Shown here in pieces: positions 8,798-17,455 of a stretch of 64,000 nucleotides of DNA. Numbering within the stretch: position 1 is the first letter of the stretch; every line of letters starts with the position of its first letter. This DNA is from Acinetobacter shaoyimingii. GTDB lineage: Bacteria; Pseudomonadota; Gammaproteobacteria; Pseudomonadales; Moraxellaceae. The notes under the pieces were generated by a model. It had not been told where the DNA came from and made no database searches. It saw nothing but the letters and a program-made list of their open reading frames with translations. Location of the stretch: positions 3,472,001-3,536,000 of the forward strand of contig NZ_CP049801.1 of assembly GCF_011578045.1 (NCBI RefSeq), written 5' to 3'. The position numbers and the translations under genes were made by a program.

Positions 8798-11173
8798 TTA
8801 TTTGATATTTATTTGAATAGGTTCTGAATACACTGAATAACGATTTTGCGTATCCATAGCATATCGATATCCTACTAGGACATAAGCCGTACCCTTGCCT
8901 AAGAACTTGAGCTGTCCATGTTCAAGCGAATATTTAGGGGCACCTTCCAATACGATAAATTCAGTAGGTTTATCTTTAAATTTTTCACCATTTTGTCGTG
9001 TTAAATTGACTTCAACATTCAAAACCTGACCTGTACGAATAGATAAAGAAGATTTAACATCAGCATTGAGCACAAAATTTCCATAATTTTGAATATGATC
9101 TGTCGTTACGCCACTTATTCCAGCCAAATATAAAGATTTAAATTTTTCATCATTCAGATTCCAAGGCCAAAAACTCACTCCAAAACCCTGTGAAGCACTA
9201 AACAAGCGCACCAGATCTTTACGAAACGGCGGATGATAAGATGAATGATATTGCTGTGCCTGTTGAACCACTTGCGCCACATTATTTTGCAAACTGGCAT
9301 GATTAGGCAAATACCCAATCAAAATCCCTGTAGAAATCTCTGGTATCTGCTGTTTTGCTCTTAAAATTTGTTCATGATTAAACGAAGTCAGTACCACTTG
9401 ATCAGACACATCGTATTGTTCTATTTCCTTCTTCAAGAGGCGAATAAGCTCAGGATTGGCGCTCTTCATTTCCACCATCAGCACTACATTTTTATGTTGC
9501 TTCAATACCTTAAAATAGTCTGACAATAATGGAATTTTATAGTTTTTATTTTTGCTTTTTAATTGACTGAGTTCAGCCCAAGTCATTTCCACGACCTTCC
9601 CTTTTGCGGTCGTTGTTCGGTCAATCGTATTGTCGTGCATGACCACAATTTTCAAATCTTTGGTCAATTGAATGTCATTTTCAACCAAATCTGCACCCAA
9701 TTTCATGGCATGCACTGCACTTTCAAGTGTGTTCTCATCTTCTAAACTGGGTACACCACGATGCGCAATCATAAAGGGGCTTCGAAGTAAGGTATCTCTT
9801 GGAAATTGTTTTAAGAGTTGCGCATACGCTTCAGGGTTTTTGGTCAAAATTCCATTGGCCCCTAAGGTTAAGTTTTGTGCAATATCTGGAAGATCTTCTT
9901 TAAATAACGCTGCATCTAGCCAAACATTCATCAGGCGTTGTTGAATGTATCGAATATTTGATTTTGTCATCATGGTTTTTGGCAAGATGACGATTTTTGT
10001 CGATGCCCCATTTGCCAAACGGATAACTTGATTCAAGCTGGTGGGATTCGATTTTAGCGTGTGCTGATCCGTCAAATCTAGCGCCGTTTTCACCCAAGGC
10101 AGTTGTGAATTCACTGTATCTAAAACGTCTGTTTTTTTTGAAACCAAAATCATCTGAGCAAAATCCTGTTGCGCAATATGTTGTTTTAGCGCTTCTACAG
10201 TCTTGATGTCTTGAACTTCTAAAATCAGAACATTGGGCAGTTGTTTTGTTTTGATTAACTCCAATAATGAGCCAGTAGATTGTGCTGCAGTATTCAATAA
10301 ACGAAGCGACTGATCTATTTGATAAAATGATGCTCTGGATGAACGTTCACTCGTGCCTTTTACTGAATCGGCCTTTGTGATCAATATCGGAGCACCAGAA
10401 ATATTGATACTTTCTTTGCTATTGTTCTGCGTCATTTGTTGTTTTGATTTTTCTAAAATTTCACTGACTTTAATACTTTTAATTTTCATCAAAGCACCAG
10501 CAGTTGAAAACCCAATTTCAGCTTGGGTCATTGGATCTGCCAGTTCTATTTCTTGCACCAATTGCTGATTCAAATAGTGCTGCACGCGATTGCCAACCAT
10601 TTCAATACGCGCTGTATAGATTTGATTTGCAAGAACAGGGGCTGGATAAGGCTGCGTCGTTTCCACCTGCCATTTCCCATTTTTTAATCGACGACCAAAT
10701 TCAGTTCCATTTTGCAGTGTTGTATTTTGACGAATGGTGAATTGATAATATTCAGTCGGTATTACCCCTTGCCCGAGCTGCACTTGATAAATCAGCCCTG
10801 CCCACCGACTCTCATTCACCACATCCGCCAAAGTGAACTCAAGCTCTATTTGATAATTTTTATTGTCTTGAATCAATTGCGGCAATATCAAGGACGTTGG
10901 TATTAAAGCATTTTGACGCCCATCGATCCATAAAAAACCCTGATCAATATAAACACGACCTGGATTGTTACCTGGAATTTTCCAACCTATGCCCAAGGTA
11001 CTTAATGTCGAAAATTGCTGTTCATAGATTATTTTGGAGGTATTTATCTGCTGCTGATGTTCTAACTGGACATTATTTGCACTTTTAGATTCGAATGTCT
11101 TTGATGTTGTATTCGCATAAGTTGAAGTCACTAAAATACAGGTATATAGCACAGCATATTTTAAAGTTTTCAT
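8798..11173 (-). CDS. secreted glycerophosphodiester phosphodiesterase with N-terminal extension
   Basis: The 791-residue protein starts with a signal peptide (YTCILVTSTYANT). Residues about 45-245 look like a beta-rich sugar- or lipid-binding domain. A central region of about 280-460 resembles a degenerate TIM-barrel. The GDPD catalytic domain (about 465-700) shows IAHRGVPSLEDENT, the metal ligands in LVENDIQLTKD and the VMHDNTIDRTT motif with its active-site histidine. A short beta domain ends the protein. It probably hydrolyses glycerophosphodiesters outside the cytoplasm, releasing glycerol-3-phosphate. The protein is more than twice the length of a simple periplasmic GDPD (GlpQ type). 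It appears to be transcribed alone. Confidence 0.85.
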   Translation of the reverse strand: MKTLKYAVLYTCILVTSTYANTTSKTFESKSANNVQLEHQQQINTSKIIYEQQFSTLSTLGIGWKIPGNNPGRVYIDQGFLWIDGRQNALIPTSLILPQLIQDNKNYQIELEFTLADVVNESRWAGLIYQVQLGQGVIPTEYYQFTIRQNTTLQNGTEFGRRLKNGKWQVETTQPYPAPVLANQIYTARIEMVGNRVQHYLNQQLVQEIELADPMTQAEIGFSTAGALMKIKSIKVSEILEKSKQQMTQNNSKESINISGAPILITKADSVKGTSERSSRASFYQIDQSLRLLNTAAQSTGSLLELIKTKQLPNVLILEVQDIKTVEALKQHIAQQDFAQMILVSKKTDVLDTVNSQLPWVKTALDLTDQHTLKSNPTSLNQVIRLANGASTKIVILPKTMMTKSNIRYIQQRLMNVWLDAALFKEDLPDIAQNLTLGANGILTKNPEAYAQLLKQFPRDTLLRSPFMIAHRGVPSLEDENTLESAVHAMKLGADLVENDIQLTKDLKIVVMHDNTIDRTTTAKGKVVEMTWAELSQLKSKNKNYKIPLLSDYFKVLKQHKNVVLMVEMKSANPELIRLLKKEIEQYDVSDQVVLTSFNHEQILRAKQQIPEISTGILIGYLPNHASLQNNVAQVVQQAQQYHSSYHPPFRKDLVRLFSASQGFGVSFWPWNLNDEKFKSLYLAGISGVTTDHIQNYGNFVLNADVKSSLSIRTGQVLNVEVNLTRQNGEKFKDKPTEFIVLEGAPKYSLEHGQLKFLGKGTAYVLVGYRYAMDTQNRYSVYSEPIQINIK

Positions 11174-11573
11174 AATAAATCTATATAAAAATCATAGTGT
11201 TCTGTTGTAAAAAAGAATAATTCACCAAAAAACATAAGCTGTTTAAATTATCATATGAGAATATTTTATTCATATTTATGATGATTATTTGCATAAATTT
11301 TGCGTTAAATTATCAGTTTGATTGAATAAATCGTTTTTATGAATAATTTTAATTTAAATGATCACTTTCACTTATTTATTCAACTTGATTAGAATAACTT
11401 AATACCAGGCAACTATAGGAGTTGGTTACTCACTGAGAGAGACTATAGTTGCCAACCTATTTATTCAATCATTTCATTCTCTTAGCTTTGAATTTAAAGA
11501 AAAAACTCTTCATTTTTTCTTAAATAACAGTATTATTTAAATAATAGCAATCCAAAAAAAATAAGATCGTGTT
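11174..11573. other. intergenic region with a long inverted repeat
   Basis: About 400 AT-rich bases separate the divergent phosphodiesterase and yrbL genes. The one structured element is the inverted repeat at 11408-11453, listed separately. I see no ORF or RNA gene that I can support. Confidence 0.5.
11408..11453. repeat. perfect 11-bp inverted repeat with structured loop
   Basis: GGCAACTATAG (11408-11418) and CTATAGTTGCC (11443-11453) are exact reverse complements around 24 bases. Inside lie two further small palindromes, GAGT-TGGTT-ACTC and CTCA-C-TGAG. No T run follows on either strand, so it is not a standard terminator. Operator, RNA structure or remnant of a mobile element are possible. 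Confidence 0.6.
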
Positions 11574-12236
11574 ATGTACTTAAAAATTGAAAATCTTAAA
11601 TTAATTGGGCAGGGGTGTTCAAAGATTGTATATCAACATCCTGATGATCAAAATAAGATCATCAAAATCATGAATCCGCAACGTGTCAGTATTCATGGTG
11701 GCTTTAAAAACCATAGTAAGATGAAGCAACGATTCGCTCAAGGGATTTATCGCCATTTTCGCCGTGAATTAATTCAATATTTGCAATTGTGTAAAGTAAA
11801 TTATCAAAAAAATCAGTTCACTTTCCCTGTTGAAACGCCTTATGGTTTTATTCATACAGATCAAGGTCTTGGATTGATTGCAGAAAAAATCGTTGGTCCC
11901 GAAGAAAAAAGCCTAACCCTTGAACAATTAGCCCGTACAGGTCAAATTCAAGATAAGCATTTAAAAGCATTGGATGAATTTTTTGATGCTTGCTGTGATT
12001 TACATATCGTCTTTGCCGAGGTGAATATTGCAGGCATTATGTATACCGAACATCGCAATCATAAACCTGAGTTCGTTTTAGTAGATGGCATGGGCGAAAA
12101 ATTATTCATCCCCTTGCGTGCAATGTTCAAATCCATCAATACACGCAACGTTCGTAAAGTTGAGAAAGACATTAAGCAGAAAATGCGACAAATGATGGAA
12201 GCACCATTAGCGTCTGAGCAAGTTTTTGTTCAATAA
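11574..12236 (+). CDS. yrbL: YrbL family protein (kinase-like fold)
   Basis: The 220-residue protein matches the YrbL family, named from the PhoP regulatory network of enterobacteria and related in fold to protein kinases. Visible features are the start IGQGCSKIVYQHPDDQNKII with IKIM as the likely ATP-lysine strand, a basic middle region (FRRELIQYLQLCK), and FVLVDGMGEKLFIPL near residue 180, comparable to the VCDNIGESTLIPL segment of E. coli YrbL. The biochemical role is not established. It is followed by a terminator shared with convergent rarA. Confidence 0.78.
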   Translation: MYLKIENLKLIGQGCSKIVYQHPDDQNKIIKIMNPQRVSIHGGFKNHSKMKQRFAQGIYRHFRRELIQYLQLCKVNYQKNQFTFPVETPYGFIHTDQGLGLIAEKIVGPEEKSLTLEQLARTGQIQDKHLKALDEFFDACCDLHIVFAEVNIAGIMYTEHRNHKPEFVLVDGMGEKLFIPLRAMFKSINTRNVRKVEKDIKQKMRQMMEAPLASEQVFVQ

Positions 12237-12246
12237 ATTAGAGATG

Positions 12247-12270
12247 AAAAAGGCACCTTAAGTGCCTTTT
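12247..12270. terminator. bidirectional terminator between yrbL and rarA
   Basis: AAAAGGCAC (12248-12256) and GTGCCTTTT (12262-12270) pair around CTTAA. Runs of A on one side and T on the other let it serve both convergent genes. Confidence 0.88.
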
Positions 12271-12293
12271 ATTCATAAAAACGGGTTATAAAA

Positions 12294-13568
12294 TTATTGC
12301 TGTTGCTGTTGTTGCTGCCAACGACGTTGCTGTAAACGCTCACCCTCAACTTCGCGCTTATTACGCGCAGATTCGTATAGCTTTGTTCCTTTTAACTCAG
12401 GTGGCATATAGTCTTGTAAAACAAAGTTTTCAGGGTAATTATGTGGATATAAATAATCGACACCGTAGCCCTGCTCTTTCATCAATTTTGTTGGTGCATT
12501 ACGTAAGTGTAAAGGCACAGGTAGATTTGATGTTTTATCGGCCAATTCCAATGCTTTATTGATGGCTAAATAAGTACTGTTGCTCTTCGCACTGGTCGCT
12601 AAATACACAGCACATTGACCTAAAATAATGCGACATTCAGGCATCCCAATGGCTTGTACTGATCTAAAACATTCACCTGCCAAAAGTAATGCATTGGGAT
12701 TCGAGTTTCCAATATCTTCAGAAGCAGCAATGAGCATACGACGGGCGATAAATACTGGATCTTCCCCACCTTTCAGCATGCGAGCCATCCAATAGAGTGC
12801 CGCATCAGGGTCACTGCCGCGAATTGACTTAATAAATGCTGAAACCAAATCATAATGTTGTTCACCTGATTTGTCATACCGTGCAATATTTTGTTGAGCG
12901 ACTTTTACTACAATCGCATTGGTGATGATATTTTCTATATCTGCTTCAAAAGTGCTTGCAACTAAATCTAATAGATTGAGTGCCTTTCGAGCATCACCTG
13001 CAGCAAATTGAATTAAAGCATCATATTCCTCAATTTGAATATGACGATCCTGCAAAAATTTATCTTGGCGTAAAGCTCGACCCAATAAATCCTGAATGGT
13101 TTCATGGCCCAAACTATTGAGCGTATAAACCTGACAACGTGACAACAATGCATTATTCACTTCAAATGAAGGATTTTCAGTGGTTGCACCTATCAGCGTG
13201 ATTTTACCCTTCTCTACAGCACTCAGTAATGCATCCTGTTGAGATTTATTAAACCGGTGAATTTCATCAATAAAGACTACAGGGACAATCAGATCACCAC
13301 TTTCAGCAATAATTTCACGTAATTCTTTAACGCCCGTATTGAGCGCAGATAAACTTAAAAATGGACGATCAACTGCTTGAGCTAAAAGCAAGGCAATCGT
13401 GGTTTTACCTACGCCAGGTGGCCCCCAAAAAATAATTGAAGGCAAATGCCCTTGATCAATCATTTGACGTAAAGGTGCGCCCTCACCTAAAAGATGGTCT
13501 TGCCCGATAATCTCAGACAAATCACGTGGACGTATGCGTTCAGGAAGTGGAATTTGAGTGTCGGACAT
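12294..13568 (-). CDS. rarA: replication-associated recombination protein A (MgsA/RarA AAA+ ATPase)
   Basis: This is a clamp-loader-like AAA+ ATPase acting at stalled forks. It shows Walker A (WGPPGVGKTT), Walker B (VVFIDEIHRFNKSQ), sensor GATTENPSFEVN and the C-terminal RarA domain with SKSNSTYLAI and PLHLRNAPT. The length of 424 fits the family. The extreme C-terminus is a glutamine run (seven Gln after RRW), encoded by a short CAA/CAG repeat at about 12294-12318, which could vary in length between strains. The upstream flank carries a 10-bp hairpin. Confidence 0.95.
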   Translation of the reverse strand: MSDTQIPLPERIRPRDLSEIIGQDHLLGEGAPLRQMIDQGHLPSIIFWGPPGVGKTTIALLLAQAVDRPFLSLSALNTGVKELREIIAESGDLIVPVVFIDEIHRFNKSQQDALLSAVEKGKITLIGATTENPSFEVNNALLSRCQVYTLNSLGHETIQDLLGRALRQDKFLQDRHIQIEEYDALIQFAAGDARKALNLLDLVASTFEADIENIITNAIVVKVAQQNIARYDKSGEQHYDLVSAFIKSIRGSDPDAALYWMARMLKGGEDPVFIARRMLIAASEDIGNSNPNALLLAGECFRSVQAIGMPECRIILGQCAVYLATSAKSNSTYLAINKALELADKTSNLPVPLHLRNAPTKLMKEQGYGVDYLYPHNYPENFVLQDYMPPELKGTKLYESARNKREVEGERLQQRRWQQQQQQQ

Positions 13569-13588
13569 ATTCTTATGTAAATCGTAAA

Positions 13589-13620
13589 ATGCTATTCCCT
13601 AGTCTACTATGGAATAGCAT
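13589..13620 (-). terminator. hairpin between the sugar dehydrogenase and rarA genes
   Basis: ATGCTATTCC (13589-13598) and GGAATAGCAT (13611-13620) form a perfect 10-bp stem around 12 bases. On the minus strand TTTT overlaps its end, so it can act as a weak terminator for the upstream dehydrogenase or as an attenuator ahead of rarA. Confidence 0.5.
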
Positions 13621-13709
13621 AAAACCAACTTTTTTCCTGTTAAACCGAATCAGATTTTTTAAATCATTCAATCAACTATTGTGCCCATGAAGGCTCATAC
13701 TTTTCAAAA

Positions 13710-14900
13710 TTAAGGACTGAATTTTAAAAGTTTTGCGTTCGCTTCATCTTCTAAAACCCAAATTGTTCCGTCTTTGGTTTGGTGTATATCACGAATACGC
13801 TTACCCATATTGAGGCGTTGCACTTCTTTCACGGGCTGTTGGTTTACATCCACCACCACAATCGATTGTGAAGATAACCCACTGATGAGCGCTTTATTTT
13901 TCCACTGAGGAAATGCATTGCCTTGGTAAAAGATTAAACTTGATGGGGAAATAACAGGTGTCCATGTGATTGCTGGCGCTTTAAACTCAGGACGCGTGTC
14001 ATGATTCGAAATCACTTTACCATCATAATGATCGCCATTAGACACAAATGGATAACCATAGTTTTCACCTTTAACCACAAGGTTTAGTTCATCGCCTCCT
14101 TTAGGACCCATTTCAACATCCCAAAGTTGCTTTTTATGATCAAAAGCAATACCAAGCGGATTTCGATGCCCTAGTGACCAAATTTGAGCCGTTACCCCAC
14201 CTTGGTCATAAAATGGGTTACCCAATGCAGGTGTTCCATCGTCATTTAAACGTAAAATTTTGCCAAGATTGGATTTCATGTCCTGTGATGGAGTGAATTG
14301 TTGACGTTCTCCCGAGCTAATCCAAAGTTTTGCTTCATCATCAAACAATATTCGATGTGAATAATGCCCTTGACCTTCAACTTTAGGAACCTGTTCCCAT
14401 ACTCTTTTGATGTTTTTTAGAGTTGGTTTTGCAGGATCTGTTAAATCCAATTCAGCCCGAACCACCACAGCGCCATCTAAGTTATTTTTTCCTCTTTCTG
14501 CATAACTTAAATAGATCCAATGATTGTTTGTATAGTTTGGATGTAAGGCAATGTCTCCCAAGCCACCTTGTCCGCCGTATGAAACTTGAGGTAATCCTGA
14601 AACATTTACAATTTCTTTGCGATCTGGGTTCAATATTTTCAGTGCACCTTTACGCTCAGTAATCATAAAACGTCCATCTGGGAGATCGACCATCGCCCAA
14701 GGCTCATTAAATGTTGCAACTTTTTCAGTACGATAACTTTGATTAATGAATGGTTCTGAAGTTTCTGAACCATTTTGTTTTAAATTTTCGCTTTTTGATT
14801 GAATCGTTTTAGAGAAACTGCTTTCATCGGAATGACATCCTGCTTGTAACGTTAATGTTACTGTCGCCAATCCCGCGAGCACCCAATTTTTTTTATTCAT
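13710..14900 (-). CDS. PQQ-dependent soluble-type aldose sugar dehydrogenase, lipoprotein
   Basis: The 396-residue protein has a lipoprotein signal (LTLQAGC, acylated Cys about residue 22). A six-bladed beta-propeller of the glucose/sorbosone dehydrogenase family follows. Recognisable family blocks are FNEPWAMVDLPDGRFMITER, the GGQGGLGDIALHP segment, SSGERQQFTPSQD, the SLGHRNPLGIAFD motif and MGPKGGDELNLV. By family knowledge it oxidises aldose sugars with PQQ and calcium, outside the cytoplasmic membrane. Substrate range cannot be told. PQQ synthesis genes are not in the window. The upstream neighbour ycgN is on the same strand. Confidence 0.88.
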   Translation of the reverse strand: MNKKNWVLAGLATVTLTLQAGCHSDESSFSKTIQSKSENLKQNGSETSEPFINQSYRTEKVATFNEPWAMVDLPDGRFMITERKGALKILNPDRKEIVNVSGLPQVSYGGQGGLGDIALHPNYTNNHWIYLSYAERGKNNLDGAVVVRAELDLTDPAKPTLKNIKRVWEQVPKVEGQGHYSHRILFDDEAKLWISSGERQQFTPSQDMKSNLGKILRLNDDGTPALGNPFYDQGGVTAQIWSLGHRNPLGIAFDHKKQLWDVEMGPKGGDELNLVVKGENYGYPFVSNGDHYDGKVISNHDTRPEFKAPAITWTPVISPSSLIFYQGNAFPQWKNKALISGLSSQSIVVVDVNQQPVKEVQRLNMGKRIRDIHQTKDGTIWVLEDEANAKLLKFSP

Positions 14901-15013
14901 AACAATCTCCTACCTGAGATGCCTCAGAACGCTATTATAAGTAATTTAGCCACAAATTATGCTGTATCTATCACACAAATTATTGCTAAATGTGGAACAA
15001 TATTGTTTTTATC

Positions 15014-15466
15014 TTACCTTACCCAGCGCACAACATATTCATCAATGTTGTCTTCATCGACATGTATTTCTGATATACAACGTCCTGCCGCTGATTTACG
15101 TGCATGCATAACACTTTCACGATCGCCTGTATTTAAATAATGCCAAGTGGGTAATTTCTTGCCTTCGTTTAAACGACGATAAGCACAGGTCGAAGGTAAC
15201 CATCGAATCTGTTGTAAATTTTCATAGGTCAGTTGAATACAGTCTGGTACATGTTGCTTGCGATTTTCATAATCGGAACATTGTGCTGTTTGACAATCCA
15301 ATAATTTACAAGACACTTTGGTATAACAGATTTCTTGTGTGTCTTCATCTTCAAGCTTGACCAGACAACACATACCACATCCATCACATAATGCCTCCCA
15401 TTCCGCTTGGCTCATTTCAGCCAGAGAATAGTGTTTCCAAAATTGGGGACGTAAAGGCAAATTCAT
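15014..15466 (-). CDS. ycgN: YcgN family cysteine-cluster protein (UPF0260)
   Basis: The 150-residue protein fits the YcgN/UPF0260 family. It has the cluster CDGCGMCC near residues 28-35 and further cysteines in CYTKVSCKLLDCQTAQC and VPDCIQLT. WLPSTCAYRRL and WHYLNTGD are conserved family blocks. The cysteine pattern suggests a zinc or Fe-S site; function is unknown. The start is supported by the family N-terminus (FWKHYSLAEMSQAEWEALC). It appears to be a single gene. Confidence 0.9.
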   Translation of the reverse strand: MNLPLRPQFWKHYSLAEMSQAEWEALCDGCGMCCLVKLEDEDTQEICYTKVSCKLLDCQTAQCSDYENRKQHVPDCIQLTYENLQQIRWLPSTCAYRRLNEGKKLPTWHYLNTGDRESVMHARKSAAGRCISEIHVDEDNIDEYVVRWVR

Positions 15467-15758
15467 GGTCTACAGTGGCAATCAAAATAAGTAAAGGCAT
15501 TATAGCTAAAATTAAGGAAAACAGCGTTGTAATTGATTGAAACAAAGCAAGCGTTCAAAACTCAAATACTTTCAATAACATAAGATTTGTTAATATCTAA
15601 GTTATTAATTTTCATCAATAATTATAAATTGTTTATGTACCATCTATACAATGCTTAACTTTTATACACTTTTTAAATACATATTGATTTGATTTTATTC
15701 ATATACTAGTAAGCGAAGTACACATTAAACACGTATAAAAATCACATGGAGAATAACT

Positions 15759-15917
15759 ATGTTTCGTTGGGCTATTATATTTGCGGTGATCGCATTAATT
15801 GCAAGTCTACTCGGTTTTGGAGGCGTCGCTGGTCTATCTAAAGACTTTGCTGTCATTCTATTGGTCGTTGCTGTGATTCTCGCAATTATCGGTTTTATTT
15901 CGAGAGGGAAAGTTTAA
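15759..15917 (+). CDS. DUF1328 family small membrane protein (YtjA/UPF0391)
   Basis: This 52-residue ORF reads [20 protein letters not shown] followed by [20 protein letters not shown] and ends FISRGKV. Two hydrophobic segments joined by a short SKD loop and the FxxxAIxFAxIA start are typical of DUF1328 proteins, predicted inner-membrane proteins of unknown function. A GGAG ribosome binding site precedes the ATG. A strong terminator follows after 34 bases, so it is a complete one-gene unit. Confidence 0.92.
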   Translation: MFRWAIIFAVIALIASLLGFGGVAGLSKDFAVILLVVAVILAIIGFISRGKV

Positions 15918-15951
15918 CTTTCCAAAAGTTTCAAATATCGTTTAGATACTT

Positions 15952-15979
15952 AAAAAGAAGGGTTTAACCCTTCTTTTTT
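15952..15979 (+). terminator. terminator of the DUF1328 gene
   Basis: AAGAAGGGTT pairs with AACCCTTCTT, followed by a run of T (15971-15979). Confidence 0.9.
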
Positions 15980-16150
15980 TATTTTTTCAATTTGCTTTAT
16001 GCTGTGCTCAGCGATCAATGTCATCGCATTTTTAAATTTTCTTTTCATAATAATTTCTCACATTTCTCATGTTTTTTATCTATTTTTGATCATCAAAATC
16101 TCATTATTTATGCTTTAATCTTTGTTCATTCAACAAAAAGGACTTCATCA

Positions 16151-16888
16151 ATGACCAACGCAATTCAAACACGTGAAATTCAGTACACCGCAGAAGATGG
16201 TTCAAATTTAAAAGGTTATTTCGCTGCACCTGAACATACACAACCCGTTGCAGGAGTCATTGTTGCGCCAGAATGGTGGGGTCGTAATGAATATACTGAG
16301 CAACGTGCCAGAGAACTTGCAGAACAAGGATATGCAGCATTGGCGATTGATATGTACGGTGACAAAAAAGTCACCACAGATGCAAAACAAGCCTATGAAT
16401 GGATGATGCAAACTTTTGATCACCCAGACACGATTGTGACTCGTGCGTCTGCAGGTTTAGAGACTTTGGCCGCACAAGCTGAGGTAAATCCAGATAAACT
16501 GGCTGCAATTGGCTTTTGTTATGGTGGGAAAGTCATTTTAGATTTGGCACGTTCTGGGGCGAATTTAAAAGCAGTGGCGACATTCCATGCCAACTTATCT
16601 CCAAAAGCACCAGCTCAGGAAGGTCAAGTCAAAGCTGAAATACTCGTTCTTCATGGCGAAGATGACAGCATGGTGTCTTTAGAAGATGTTGCAAAGTTTA
16701 AAGAAGAAATGACCGCTGCAAAAGTAAATCACAATGTGTTGATTTATAAAAATGCCAAACATGGCTTTACAAACCCACTTGCAGACGAAAGAGCAAAAGC
16801 CAACGGCGTAGATTTAGGTTATAACGCTGAAGCAGAACAAGAAAGTTTTGCAGCGATGTATGCTTTATTGGCACGAAATTTAAAGTAG
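16151..16888 (+). CDS. dienelactone hydrolase family protein
   Basis: This 245-residue alpha/beta hydrolase has the DLH catalytic triad: cysteine in GFCYGGKV (about residue 125), aspartate in LHGEDDSMV and histidine in AKHGFTNP. VIVAPEWWGRNEY is the usual oxyanion-region block. The ATG at 16151 (MTNAIQTREIQ) has AAGGA upstream. The in-frame codon at 15992 would add 53 residues of AT-rich, low-value sequence and is rejected. Family members cleave dienelactone or other small esters; without catabolic neighbours the substrate is unknown. Confidence 0.9.
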   Translation: MTNAIQTREIQYTAEDGSNLKGYFAAPEHTQPVAGVIVAPEWWGRNEYTEQRARELAEQGYAALAIDMYGDKKVTTDAKQAYEWMMQTFDHPDTIVTRASAGLETLAAQAEVNPDKLAAIGFCYGGKVILDLARSGANLKAVATFHANLSPKAPAQEGQVKAEILVLHGEDDSMVSLEDVAKFKEEMTAAKVNHNVLIYKNAKHGFTNPLADERAKANGVDLGYNAEAEQESFAAMYALLARNLK

Positions 16889-16937
16889 TTCATTCCAAAC
16901 AAAACATAATGAACGATAGATAAAAGAGGATACGGCA

Positions 16938-17303
16938 ATGACAGATCAAAAATGTGCATATTGTAATTATGATGAATACGATGTAATTGATAAAAATGAT
17001 TACGGTGTCATTCTGCCCGAGCCGAATCCTTTATCAAAAGGTCATACCGTGATTATCCCCTTGCGTCATGTCAGTTCATTTTTTGAAATTACAGACAAAG
17101 AGCGTAAGAGCTTGCAGTCTTTGCTTGAACTTGCACGTAATGAATTGAAACTACGTCATCATCCAGAAGGCTTTCATATTGCGTTTAATGATGGAAATGT
17201 CTTCGGTGAACAGCCAAGTGAACATTTACACATTCATATTATTCCACGTTATAAGAACCAACCACTGAAACTAGACAGTCGTTGGGGCATTATTTCCGAA
17301 TAA
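16938..17303 (+). CDS. HIT family protein (nucleotide hydrolase/transferase)
   Basis: The 121-residue protein shows the histidine triad HLHIHIIPR near the C-terminus, preceded by VIIPLRHVSSFFEITDKE, the standard HIT fold order. An early CAYC pair adds cysteines seen in many bacterial HIT proteins. It probably hydrolyses nucleotide phosphoramidates or dinucleoside polyphosphates. RBS AGAGGA precedes the ATG. It ends before a terminator. Confidence 0.9.
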   Translation: MTDQKCAYCNYDEYDVIDKNDYGVILPEPNPLSKGHTVIIPLRHVSSFFEITDKERKSLQSLLELARNELKLRHHPEGFHIAFNDGNVFGEQPSEHLHIHIIPRYKNQPLKLDSRWGIISE

Positions 17304-17338
17304 ATTAATGGTTGAAACTGATCTAAAATACAATCCTG

Positions 17339-17362
17339 AAAAGGTGCTTCGGCACCTTTTTT
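17339..17362 (+). terminator. terminator of the HIT gene
   Basis: GGTGC and GCACC pair around the stable tetraloop TTCG, with flanking A and T runs. Confidence 0.92.
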
Positions 17363-17455
17363 CATGTATATAGCAAAAGTGCAAACAGTGAATCTTTACC
17401 CAACCCACCCATCGGATTCGTTATACTAAACGCCTCATCTTTTTGAACAGCTCAC

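Noticed and set aside
9563..11088. Several plus-strand ORFs inside the phosphodiesterase gene
   Set aside because: They are antisense shadows of a well-supported coding region and have no ribosome binding sites or family match.
15992..16150. N-terminal extension of the dienelactone hydrolase
   Set aside because: The extra 53 residues overlap the T run of a terminator and do not resemble the family; ATG 16151 has a good ribosome binding site.
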